Below, piece by piece: positions 16,811 to 24,967 of a DNA stretch of 64,000 nucleotides (position 1 is its first letter; each line of letters begins with the position of its first letter). The notes under the pieces were generated by a model that searched no databases, had not been told where the DNA came from, and was given only the letters and a program-made list of their open reading frames with translations. The stretch is from NCBI RefSeq assembly GCF_000349945.1, contig NC_020516.1, positions 1,054,001 to 1,118,000 of the forward strand, in the 5' to 3' direction. Position numbers and translations under genes: made by a program. The stretch comes from Azoarcus sp. KH32C (GTDB lineage Bacteria > Pseudomonadota > Gammaproteobacteria > Burkholderiales > Rhodocyclaceae).

Positions 16811-18844
16811 TCAGTTCACGATTTCTTTCACGGCCGCCGTGACAGCGTCCGCGGTAATGCCGAAGAACTTGAAGAGCTCGCCGGCGGGGGCCGATTCGCC
16901 GAAGCGATCGAGGCCGATCACGGCGCCTTCGAGGCCGACGTACTTGCGCCAGCCGTCGGTGACGCCCGCTTCGACCGCGACGCGCGGTACGCCAACGGGA
17001 AGGACTGCAGCCTGATAGGCGCGGTCCTGGCGGTCGAACACGTTGGTCGAAGGCATCGACACGACGCGCACGGCGATGCCGGCCTCGCTCAGCGCCTTTT
17101 GCGCGGCCATCGCGAGGGCGACTTCGGAGCCGGTCGCGATGATCACGGCCTGGAGCTTGCCGTCGACAGCTTCGGACAGCACGTAGCCGCCGCGGCGGAT
17201 CGCCGCGATCTGCTCGGCGTTGCGAGCCTGGAAGGGCAGGTTCTGGCGCGAGAAGAGGAGCGAGCTCGGGCCGTTCTTGCGTTCGATCGCGTGCGCCCAG
17301 GCGACCGCGGATTCGGTCGTGTCGCAGGGACGCCAGACGTCCATATTCGGGATCAGGCGCAGCGTCGCGGTCTGCTCGACGGGCTGATGCGTCGGGCCGT
17401 CTTCGCCGAGGCCGATCGAGTCGTGCGTGAACACGAAGATCTGGCGGATCTTCATCAGTGCCGCCATGCGCAGCGCGTTGCGCGCGTACTCGCTGAACAT
17501 CAGGAAGGTGGCGGTGTAGGGGATCAGGCCGCCGTGCAAGCTGATGCCGTTGGCGATCGCGGCCATGCCGAATTCGCGCACGCCGTAGTAGATGTAGTTG
17601 CCGCCGGATTCCTTCGAGACGCCCTTCGCGCCGGACCACAGGGTCAGGTTCGAGCCGGCGAGGTCGGCCGAGCCGCCGACGAGTTCGGGCAGCTTCGGGG
17701 CGAAGGCTTCGATGCTGTTCTGGCTCGCCTTGCGGGTGGCGATGGTTTCGGCCTTGTCGACGACCTTCGCGATCACGGCATCGACGTGCGCAGACCAGTC
17801 GGCCGGCAGCTCACCCGCCATGCGGCGGCCGAATTCGGCGGCGAGTTCGGGGTAGGCCTTGGCGTAGGCGGCGAAGCGATCGTTCCAGCCGGCTTCGAGC
17901 GCGGCGCCCTTGTCGCGGGCGTTCCACTCGGCGTAGACGTCGGCCGGGATTTCGAACGGGGCCTGCGTCCAGCCGATGTGCTCGCGCGTCGCAGCGATCT
18001 CGGCGGCGCCGAGCGGCGCGCCGTGGACGTCGTGGCTGCCCTGCTTGTTCGGGGCGCCCGCACCGATCACGGTCTTGCAGCAGATCAGCGTCGGTTGCGT
18101 CGCATTGGCCTGGGCGGCGCGGATCGCGGCGTCGATCTCGGCCGGATCGTGGCCCTGCACGTTCGCGATCACCTGCCAGCCGTAGGCTTCGAAGCGCTTC
18201 GGCGTGTCGTCGGTGAACCAGCCGTCGACGTGGCCGTCGATCGAGATGTTGTTGTCGTCGTAGAAGGCGATCAGCTTGCCGAGACCCAGGGTGCCGGCGA
18301 GCGAGCAGACTTCGTGCGAGATGCCTTCCATCAGGCAGCCGTCGCCGAGGAAGACGTAGGTGTAGTGGTCGACGATCGCGTGGCCGGGACGGTTGAAGTC
18401 GGCGGCAAGCATCTTTTCAGCCAGCGCCATGCCGACCGCGTTGCTGATGCCTTGGCCGAGCGGGCCGGTGGTCGTTTCGACGCCCGGGGTGTAGCCGTAT
18501 TCGGGGTGGCCCGGCGTCTTGCTGTGCAGCTGGCGGAAGCGCTTGAGCTCTTCGATCGGCAGGTCGTAGCCGGTCAGATGCAGCAGCGCGTAGATCAGCA
18601 TCGAGCCGTGGCCGTTCGACATCACGAAACGGTCGCGGTCGGCCCACTTCGGGTTCGCCGGGTTGTGGCGCAGGTATCGGCGCCACAGCACTTCGGCGAT
18701 TTCCGCCATGCCCAGCGGCGCGCCCGGGTGGCCCGAATTGGCCTGCTGGACGGCGTCCATGGCGAGGGCACGGATGGCGCCGGTGACGGGATTGAAGACC
18801 GGAGGCCGGACGTTGCGCGGCGTCTCTTGGCTGGCAGGCTGCAT
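16811..18844 (-). CDS. tkt: Transketolase
   Basis: 677 residues. A thiamine-diphosphate enzyme that moves two-carbon units between sugar phosphates in the pentose phosphate and Calvin cycles. Landmarks are ANSGHPGAPLGMAEIAEVLW, the cofactor motif GDGCLMEGISHEVCSLAG...NNISIDG, THDSIGLGEDGPTHQPVEQ, and C-terminal VAVEAGVTDGWRKYVG. It starts at ATG 18844, 132 bases after the cbbP stop, and heads a probable tkt-gap-pgk unit (104 bases to gap). Confidence 0.97.
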   Translation of the reverse strand: MQPASQETPRNVRPPVFNPVTGAIRALAMDAVQQANSGHPGAPLGMAEIAEVLWRRYLRHNPANPKWADRDRFVMSNGHGSMLIYALLHLTGYDLPIEELKRFRQLHSKTPGHPEYGYTPGVETTTGPLGQGISNAVGMALAEKMLAADFNRPGHAIVDHYTYVFLGDGCLMEGISHEVCSLAGTLGLGKLIAFYDDNNISIDGHVDGWFTDDTPKRFEAYGWQVIANVQGHDPAEIDAAIRAAQANATQPTLICCKTVIGAGAPNKQGSHDVHGAPLGAAEIAATREHIGWTQAPFEIPADVYAEWNARDKGAALEAGWNDRFAAYAKAYPELAAEFGRRMAGELPADWSAHVDAVIAKVVDKAETIATRKASQNSIEAFAPKLPELVGGSADLAGSNLTLWSGAKGVSKESGGNYIYYGVREFGMAAIANGISLHGGLIPYTATFLMFSEYARNALRMAALMKIRQIFVFTHDSIGLGEDGPTHQPVEQTATLRLIPNMDVWRPCDTTESAVAWAHAIERKNGPSSLLFSRQNLPFQARNAEQIAAIRRGGYVLSEAVDGKLQAVIIATGSEVALAMAAQKALSEAGIAVRVVSMPSTNVFDRQDRAYQAAVLPVGVPRVAVEAGVTDGWRKYVGLEGAVIGLDRFGESAPAGELFKFFGITADAVTAAVKEIVN

Positions 18845-18976
18845 GGATTTCTCGGGGCGGGGGGCTGGAAAAGGGCGGAATTATCGCCGAAAAGGCCCCC
18901 GCTTGGGTAGGGTTTGCTGCGCCGCAAGGCGCGGTAAGTCTCTGCCCGGGCAGGCCAATTGCCCCTGCTCAGGCGC

Positions 18977-19852
18977 TCAGACCCACTGGCGGCGCCGCTC
19001 CATCAGCTTCCAGATCAGTGGCGTCAGGATCAGCTGCATCGCGAGATCCAGCTTGCCGCCGGGGATCACGATGGTGTTCGCACGCGACATGAAAGCGTCG
19101 TGGATCATGCGCAGCAGGTAGGGGAAATCGACGCCGCGCGGGTCCTTGAAGCGGATTACGACCATCGATTCGTCGAGCGTCGGCACTTCGCGCGCGATGA
19201 AGGGATTCGAGGTGTCGACGACCGGCACGCGCTGGAAGTTGATGTGGGTGTGCGAGAACTGCGGGACGATGTAATGCACGTAGTCGTGCATGCGGCGCAG
19301 GATCGTGTCCTGCACGGCGTCCTTCGAATAGCCGCGCTCGCGCGTGTCGCGATGCAGCTTCTGGATCCATTCGAGGTTGATCGTCGGCGCGACCCCGATC
19401 AGCAGGTCCACGTGCCGGGCGACGTCGACCTTCTCGGTGACGACCGCCCCGTGCAGGCCTTCGTAGAACAGGCAGTCGGTGCCGACCGGAAGATCTTCCC
19501 AGTCGCTGAAGGTGCCGATCGGCAGACGGCGGCGTGCGGCGATTTCGGCATCGTGGATGTAATTGCGGTAGCGACCGGTCGCCGACTCGCCGTAGGCGCG
19601 GAACAGCGCCTCAAGTTCCTCGAAGAGATTGCCTTCGGGTCCGAAATGGCTGATGCCGCGTTGCCCCGCGCGTTCCGCGTCCTCGATCAGGCACTTCATC
19701 TCGTCGCGCGTGTAACGATGGAAGCTGTCGCCTTCGACGATGGCGGCGTTGACGTCCTCGCGATGGAAGATCGCCTCGAAGGTGTGCTTGACCGTAGTGG
19801 TGCCGGCGCCTGAGGAGCCGGTCACGGCGATGATGGGGTGCTTGGTCGACAT
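18977..19852 (-). CDS. cbbP: Phosphoribulokinase (proteobacterial type)
   Basis: 291 residues, the length of the proteobacterial octameric form. Phosphorylates ribulose-5-phosphate to ribulose-1,5-bisphosphate, the substrate of RuBisCO. The P-loop GSSGAGTTT (about 12-20) is followed by VEGDSFHRYTRDEM, ISHFGPEGNLFEELE, the Walker-B-like FYEGLHGAV and HDYVHYIVPQFSHTHINF. It is upstream of tkt on the same strand. No RuBisCO gene lies in the window. Presence of this gene implies Calvin-cycle capacity or its remnant. Confidence 0.95.
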   Translation of the reverse strand: MSTKHPIIAVTGSSGAGTTTVKHTFEAIFHREDVNAAIVEGDSFHRYTRDEMKCLIEDAERAGQRGISHFGPEGNLFEELEALFRAYGESATGRYRNYIHDAEIAARRRLPIGTFSDWEDLPVGTDCLFYEGLHGAVVTEKVDVARHVDLLIGVAPTINLEWIQKLHRDTRERGYSKDAVQDTILRRMHDYVHYIVPQFSHTHINFQRVPVVDTSNPFIAREVPTLDESMVVIRFKDPRGVDFPYLLRMIHDAFMSRANTIVIPGGKLDLAMQLILTPLIWKLMERRRQWV

Positions 19853-19885
19853 CGTCTCACGCGGCGCACGGATCGTCCGGCGCTG

Positions 19886-20134
19886 TCAGGTGCTGTGGCT
19901 TTGGGTGTACACGCGATGGGCAGCCAGGACCAGCACGTGGACTTCTTCGAAGCTCAATTCCGGGTAGTTCTCACGCACCACGCGGTAGGCCAGATGATCC
20001 AGTGTTACGTTTCCCCACCGGTTTTCCGGCGCGAAGAAGGGCGCCAGCTTTTCGCAGGCCTCGGCAAAGATTTCACGCACGCGGTGATGTTGGCGGCGGT
20101 CGGGCGTGTCGGCAGGGGGAGAAGCCTGGGTCAT
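19886..20134 (-). CDS. Small hypothetical protein upstream of cbbP
   Basis: 82 residues, soluble, not recognised. The sequence looks mostly helical (HRVREIFAEACEKLAPFF; LSFEEVHVLVLAAHRVYTQ). Start ATG 20134 and stop 33 bases before cbbP, so cotranscription with cbbP is likely. Other than the context of a carbon-fixation kinase there is nothing to indicate a role. Confidence 0.65.
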   Translation of the reverse strand: MTQASPPADTPDRRQHHRVREIFAEACEKLAPFFAPENRWGNVTLDHLAYRVVRENYPELSFEEVHVLVLAAHRVYTQSHST

Positions 20135-20227
20135 GAGCTGCGTCGAAGAGTCGTCAGGCGAAAATAATAGCCTGAATCCTGCCGGTAAATCCGTCCTGCG
20201 CGCGTGGCTATCGACTGTTCGGAAGGC

Positions 20228-21037
20228 TTACGAGTGTGCGGCGATCCAGTTGCGCCAGTCGGTGAACAGGCCGGGACTGGCCGCCGCGATGACGCCGCGC
20301 TTGATCGACGGGCCGGCCATCAGCGTGCCGCCGTCAAGGGCCGCGGCGACGCCGCCGGCTTCTGCGAGGATCAGCCGTCCCGCCGCGTAGTCCCACAGCA
20401 TCTGGCCGCCATGCACATAGACGTCGAGCCGGCCCGCGGCGACAAAGCACCATTCGAGCGCGCTGGAGCCGAAATTGCGCTGGGAGTAATAGGGCGGACG
20501 TACCGCAAGCTCGTCGCCGAGGTGGTGGCTGATGCGCTTGAAATCGATCCCCGCGACGGCGTCGCGCAGGCTGGTCGCAGCCGACCGCAGCGGCAGCTCG
20601 ACGCCGTTGAGGAAGGCGCCGGCGCCCTTCGCCGCGTAGAAAGACTCGTCGGTGACGGGGTTGTAGACCACCCCGAAGCGCGGCTCGTGGTCGACAAGAT
20701 AGGCGATCGAGACGGCAAAGAAGGGAATCCCGTTCGCGAAATTGGTCGTGCCGTCGATGGGGTCGATACACCACAACCCGCGGCGCCCGGCGCTCCAGAT
20801 GTGAGCCTGCTCGGCGCCGCTCATCTCTTCGCCGAGGACGGGGCCGGGCGCGAGAAGTGGCAGCGCTTCGGCGAACCGGCGCTGGGATTCCAGATCGGCT
20901 TCGGTAAAGAGGGATCCGTCGGCTTTGCGGTTGCGTGCGCTCTTCAAGTAGCGCGGCAGGATCACGTCGCGGGCAATCTCGCGCGCGACCGACTCCAGCG
21001 CGCGGGCGTGGGAGAGGCGGTGTGCTGCTGTGGGCAT
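20228..21037 (-). CDS. Inositol monophosphatase family phosphatase
   Basis: 269 residues. A metal-dependent sugar/inositol phosphatase. Metal-binding motifs are present: VLGEEMSG (the GEE motif), CIDPIDGTTNFANGIP (DPxDGT) and MLWDYAAGRLILAEAGG (WDxAAG). The family includes SuhB, CysQ-like and histidinol-phosphatase-type enzymes; sequence alone does not settle the substrate. Start ATG 21037; the very long open frame continuing to 22432 is antisense to rsmE and the kinase gene and is not real. Divergent from rsmE across 132 bases. Confidence 0.9.
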   Translation of the reverse strand: MPTAAHRLSHARALESVAREIARDVILPRYLKSARNRKADGSLFTEADLESQRRFAEALPLLAPGPVLGEEMSGAEQAHIWSAGRRGLWCIDPIDGTTNFANGIPFFAVSIAYLVDHEPRFGVVYNPVTDESFYAAKGAGAFLNGVELPLRSAATSLRDAVAGIDFKRISHHLGDELAVRPPYYSQRNFGSSALEWCFVAAGRLDVYVHGGQMLWDYAAGRLILAEAGGVAAALDGGTLMAGPSIKRGVIAAASPGLFTDWRNWIAAHS

Positions 21038-21169
21038 CGTTAGTCCCGTAGTCCCGCGTGGGGCGGTAGGCTGGCTACCCGGGGGTGTCGGTTCGGGAGG
21101 TGCTGCGGAAGAATTGTGAAGATCATTGCGATTCTCCCGGAACACAAGCATTGCCGCGATAATACCACG

Positions 21170-21892
21170 ATGATCCCTCGCTTCTTTTTCCCCCTCCCAT
21201 TGCCCGCAGGCGGCGAAGTCCGGTTGCCCGATGAACTGGCGCACCATGCCGTGCGCGTGCTGCGCCTGCGTGACGGCGAAATGGTCACGCTCTTCGACGG
21301 CGACGGCGGCGAAACGGCCGCCCAGTTGCACGTCCGGGGCAAGGAGTGTTTCGCGACGCTGCACGGGTGCAACGCGGTCGAGCGCGAGTCTCCGCTGCAA
21401 CTGGTGCTCGTCCAGGCGCTCGCCAGCGGCGACAAGATGGACTGGATCGTGCAGAAGGCGGTCGAGATCGGCGCCGTCGCGATTCATCCTGTGCAGGCCG
21501 AGCGCTCGGTGCTGCGGCTTGTGGACGAACGCGCCGCCAAGCGCGTCGCACACTGGCAGCAGATCGCGATTGCGGCTTGCGAGCAGAGCGGCCGCAATCG
21601 CGTGCCGGAGATCGCGCCGATCCGCGGCTTGCGCGAGTATCTTGCGGACGCGCACACTGCACGGCGGCTGATGTTCGACCCGGCGGCGGGCGGAGGACTC
21701 GCGTCGCTGCCGAAGCCGGACGGCGCCGTGCATTTGCTCGTCGGGCCCGAAGGGGGATGGTCGGACGCCGAATTGGCGGCCTGTCGCAGCGCGGGTTGCA
21801 CCGGCATCGCGATCGGGCCGCGCGTGCTGCGCACCGAGACGGCCGGGCTGGCGGCGATGGCCGCGATGCAGGCGTTGTGGGGCGACTACTAG
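21170..21892 (+). CDS. rsmE: 16S rRNA m3U1498 methyltransferase
   Basis: 240 residues. SPOUT-class methyltransferase that methylates U1498 of 16S rRNA. Recognised by RFFFPLPL, LPDELAHHAVRVLRL and the knot region HLLVGPEGGWSDAEL, then RVLRTETAGLAAM. Start is placed at ATG 21170 (MIPRFFFP); the ATG at 21116 would add 18 unconserved residues. No clear Shine-Dalgarno sequence precedes 21170. The next gene starts 10 bases after the stop. Confidence 0.93.
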   Translation: MIPRFFFPLPLPAGGEVRLPDELAHHAVRVLRLRDGEMVTLFDGDGGETAAQLHVRGKECFATLHGCNAVERESPLQLVLVQALASGDKMDWIVQKAVEIGAVAIHPVQAERSVLRLVDERAAKRVAHWQQIAIAACEQSGRNRVPEIAPIRGLREYLADAHTARRLMFDPAAGGGLASLPKPDGAVHLLVGPEGGWSDAELAACRSAGCTGIAIGPRVLRTETAGLAAMAAMQALWGDY

Positions 21893-21902
21893 GAGAGGCG
21901 CG

Positions 21903-23387
21903 ATGTTCGAATCCGCTGAACTGGGGCACAAGACCGACAAGGCCGAGTATGACGCCGCTGTTCCGGTGCTGCGTGCGCAGCTCCTCGATGCGCAGTTCGA
22001 GCTCCTCGATACGAAAGCCTTCGCGGTGATCGTGTTGATCAACGGCGTAGACGGAGCGGGCAAGGGCGAGACGGTCAATCTCCTGAACGCCTGGATGGAC
22101 CCGCGCCACGTCCAGACCTCGGCATTCGACTCGCCGACGTCCGAAGAGGCCGAGCGGCCGTTCATGTGGCGTTTCTGGCGTGCGCTGCCGCCCCGCGGCA
22201 AGATCGGCATCATGTTCGGCAACTGGTATACGGATCCGATCAACGAGCGCGTCGAAAAGCGCTCGAAGAAGTCCGACCTCGACCAGCGCCTCGACGAGAT
22301 CAACCGCTTCGAAGCGATGCTCGCGCGCGAAGGCGTGCTGCTCGTGAAGTTCTGGTTCCACCTGTCGAAGGACGGGCAGCGCAAACGCCTGAAGGCGCTG
22401 GAAAAGGACCCTCGGACGCGTTGGCGGATCACCGAACAGGAGTGGCACTACGCCGACCTGTACGACCGGTATCGCGAAATCGCCGAGCACACGCTGCGGC
22501 GAACGAGCACGGGCGAGGCGCCGTGGATGATCGTTGACGGATCGGATCCGTGTTTCCGCAGTCTGGCCGTCGGCCGCACGCTGCATGACGCCCTGCGCAA
22601 GCGCCTCGAGGTGGCGACCCGCAAATGGGCGGCAAGGCAATCCGCGCCCCCGCTTCCATCCATGCCGGACGAGCGCAACCTGCTCAACAGCCTGCAATTG
22701 CAGCAGCCGATGGAAAAGAAGGAATACGGCGAGCTGCTCGAGCACTATCAGGGACGCCTCGCGCTGCTCACGCGCGACGACCCCTTCCGGAAGCGATCGC
22801 TGATCCTCGTGTTCGAGGGGGCGGACGCTGCAGGAAAGGGGGGCACGATACGTCGTGTTACAGCAGCGATCGACGCGCGCCGCTACAACATCATCCCCGT
22901 TTCGGCTCCGAGCGAGGAGGAGCGCGCTCAGCCGTACCTGTGGCGCTTCTGGCGACACCTGCCGCGCCAGGGACGGGTCGCAATCTTCGATCGATCCTGG
23001 TACGGGCGCGTGCTGGTCGAGCGCGTGGAGGGCTATTGCAGCGAGGCGGACTGGATGCGTGCCTATGCGGAAATCAACGACTTCGAGGATCAGCTCGGGG
23101 TCGCGGGTGCCGTGGTCGTCAAGTTCTGGCTGCACATCGGGCAGGACGAGCAGCTTGTGCGCTTCAAGGCGCGCGAGGCGGAGGCTCACAAGCGTTTCAA
23201 GCTGACGCCGGAAGATTGGCGCAACCGCGAAAAGTGGGACGATTACGGGCGCGCCGTCTGCGACATGGTCGACCGAACTAGCACGGAGAATTCGCCCTGG
23301 ACACTGGTCGAGGCCGAAAACAAGCTCTTTGCCCGCATCAAGGTGTTGCGCACGATCTGTGCCCGCCTCGAAGGAGCCCTGGGTTAG
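21903..23387 (+). CDS. pap: Polyphosphate:AMP phosphotransferase (two-domain PPK2, class II)
   Basis: 494 residues made of two fused PPK2-type domains. The C-terminal domain (about 250-494) has the full set: FEGADAAGKGG (P-loop), RHLPRQGRVAIFDRSWYGRVL and a lid region. The N-terminal domain has a P-loop (INGVDGAGKGE) but FGNWYTD where the catalytic DRSWYG should be, so it is probably non-catalytic. By family knowledge the enzyme converts AMP to ADP with polyphosphate as donor. Ribosome site AGGAG precedes ATG 21903 by 6-10 bases. Probably cotranscribed with rsmE. Confidence 0.93.
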   Translation: MFESAELGHKTDKAEYDAAVPVLRAQLLDAQFELLDTKAFAVIVLINGVDGAGKGETVNLLNAWMDPRHVQTSAFDSPTSEEAERPFMWRFWRALPPRGKIGIMFGNWYTDPINERVEKRSKKSDLDQRLDEINRFEAMLAREGVLLVKFWFHLSKDGQRKRLKALEKDPRTRWRITEQEWHYADLYDRYREIAEHTLRRTSTGEAPWMIVDGSDPCFRSLAVGRTLHDALRKRLEVATRKWAARQSAPPLPSMPDERNLLNSLQLQQPMEKKEYGELLEHYQGRLALLTRDDPFRKRSLILVFEGADAAGKGGTIRRVTAAIDARRYNIIPVSAPSEEERAQPYLWRFWRHLPRQGRVAIFDRSWYGRVLVERVEGYCSEADWMRAYAEINDFEDQLGVAGAVVVKFWLHIGQDEQLVRFKAREAEAHKRFKLTPEDWRNREKWDDYGRAVCDMVDRTSTENSPWTLVEAENKLFARIKVLRTICARLEGALG

Positions 23388-23553
23388 TGACGAACGAGCG
23401 GTGCGTGTGTCCCGTCGTCGGTGCCGCAGCATCGTCGGCCGGGATTTGCTCACCGCGTTTTGCGGACTATTCCGCTAGAATCAATTCAGTGCAGGTAAGC
23501 GCCAGTCATGCCGCGAAGCGGCGGGCGCGTCCTGGAGCCGGAGCAGTGACCCG

Positions 23554-24909
23554 TTGAACAGCATTACGAATCCTTCCGTCGCAGCCGCCGAAGTCGCTGC
23601 TTCCACCGAACAATTCGTCGCCTGGGTGCGCGGCGCTGCGCCGTACATCCATGCCTTTCGCGGCCGAACCTTCGTGCTCGCCTTCGGCGGTGAAGTGGCG
23701 GCGGGCGATCGCGCGCAAAGCCTGGCCTATGACTGCAACCTGCTGGCGGCGCTCGGCATCCGGCTGGTGCTCGTGCACGGGGCGCGTCCGCAGATCGACG
23801 CCGAACTCGCGCGTCGCGGCCTGGAGCCGCGCTACCACAACGGCTTGCGGGTCACGGACGCCGCCGCGCTCGAATGCGTGAAGGCGGCGATGGCCGTCAC
23901 CCGCCTCGAACTTGAGGCCTTGCTGTCCCAAGGCCTGCCGAACACGCCGATGGCGGGCAGCTACATGCGCGTGACGGGCGGCAACTTCATCACCGCGCGC
24001 CCCGTGGGCGTCGTCGATGGTATCGATTATCAATACACGGGTGCGGTGCGCAAGATCATCGCCGAGGAAATCAACGCCGACCTCGACCAGCAGAACGTCG
24101 TGCTGATCTCGTCGATGGGCGTGTCGCCCGCGGGCGAGATCTTCAATCTGCCCCTGGAGGAAGTCGCCGAGGCCGTGGCCGTTGCGGTTCAGGCGGAAAA
24201 GCTCATCTACCTGTGCGATGCGCCCGGGCTCCTCGACGCCGATGGCCATCTGATCGATTCGGTGACGGCCGACGAGGCCGAGCGCATGTTCACGGCCGGC
24301 GAGGGGCTGACCGAAGACCTGCACCTATACTTGCCGTACGCGATTCGTGCCGTGCGCAGGGGGGTGGCACGGGCGCACCTGATCGACCACGACAAGGACG
24401 GCGGCCTGCTGCTCGAATTCTTCACGCACGCCGGCGTCGGCACCGTGGTGTCGCGCGACGCCCTGTTCCGCCTGCGCGAAGCCACCGTCGAAGACGTCGG
24501 CGCGCTGGTCGCGCTGATCTCGCCGATGGAGGCCGATGGGACGCTGGTGCGGCGCGGTCGCGAACTGCTCGAACAGGAAATCGATCGCTTCTCGGTCGTC
24601 GAGCATGACGGGGTATTGGTCGGCTGTGCCGCCCTGTACCCGTTTTCCGACGAACGGGCCGCCGAACTCGCATGCCTGGCCGTGACGCCCGAGTATCGGC
24701 GCGCGGGCCTGGGCGACCAGTTGCTGCGACGCATCGAGCAGCGTGCCCGCGCGCAGCAGTTCCAGCGCCTCTTCGTGCTGACGACGCGCACGGCGCACTG
24801 GTTCCGCGAGCGCGGCTTCTCCGAGATCGGGCCCGAAGCCCTGCCACGGCAGAAGCGCGAGCTATACAACTACCAGCGTCGCTCAAAGGTCTTCGTCAAA
24901 CCGCTATGA
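23554..24909 (+). CDS. argA: N-acetylglutamate synthase
   Basis: 451 residues. First committed step of arginine synthesis. An N-terminal amino-acid-kinase-like domain (about 30-290: LVLVHGARPQIDAELARRG, GRRxRVT-type VTGGNFITARPVG) is followed by a GNAT acetyltransferase domain (about 300-451: LACLAVTPEYRRAGLGDQLL, RAHWFRERGF-like TAHWFRERGFSE). The kinase-like half normally carries arginine feedback inhibition. Start codon is TTG 23554, preceded by GGAG; no ATG fits. The 166 bases upstream hold a TAGAAT -10-like hexamer within a GCGGA-CTAT-TCCGC inverted repeat but no convincing -35. Confidence 0.94.
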   Translation: MNSITNPSVAAAEVAASTEQFVAWVRGAAPYIHAFRGRTFVLAFGGEVAAGDRAQSLAYDCNLLAALGIRLVLVHGARPQIDAELARRGLEPRYHNGLRVTDAAALECVKAAMAVTRLELEALLSQGLPNTPMAGSYMRVTGGNFITARPVGVVDGIDYQYTGAVRKIIAEEINADLDQQNVVLISSMGVSPAGEIFNLPLEEVAEAVAVAVQAEKLIYLCDAPGLLDADGHLIDSVTADEAERMFTAGEGLTEDLHLYLPYAIRAVRRGVARAHLIDHDKDGGLLLEFFTHAGVGTVVSRDALFRLREATVEDVGALVALISPMEADGTLVRRGRELLEQEIDRFSVVEHDGVLVGCAALYPFSDERAAELACLAVTPEYRRAGLGDQLLRRIEQRARAQQFQRLFVLTTRTAHWFRERGFSEIGPEALPRQKRELYNYQRRSKVFVKPL

Positions 24910-24967
24910 CCGACGCCTGCGCATCTTCCTGCCGATCGGTTGCGGCATTCCGTCGCGGAGGTGCGGC

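Noticed and set aside
15690..17639. A 649-codon frame that would fuse extra sequence to the N-terminus of gap
   Set aside because: The first 311 codons are an out-of-frame reading of tkt; gap begins at its conserved N-terminus at 16706.
16748..18910. A 720-codon plus-strand open frame opposite tkt
   Set aside because: Antisense shadow of transketolase; no recognisable domain or ribosome site.
21120..21170. Possible leaderless rsmE mRNA, with GATAAT ending 7 bases before the ATG
   Set aside because: No -35 at the right distance; a single hexamer is not enough to claim leaderless transcription.
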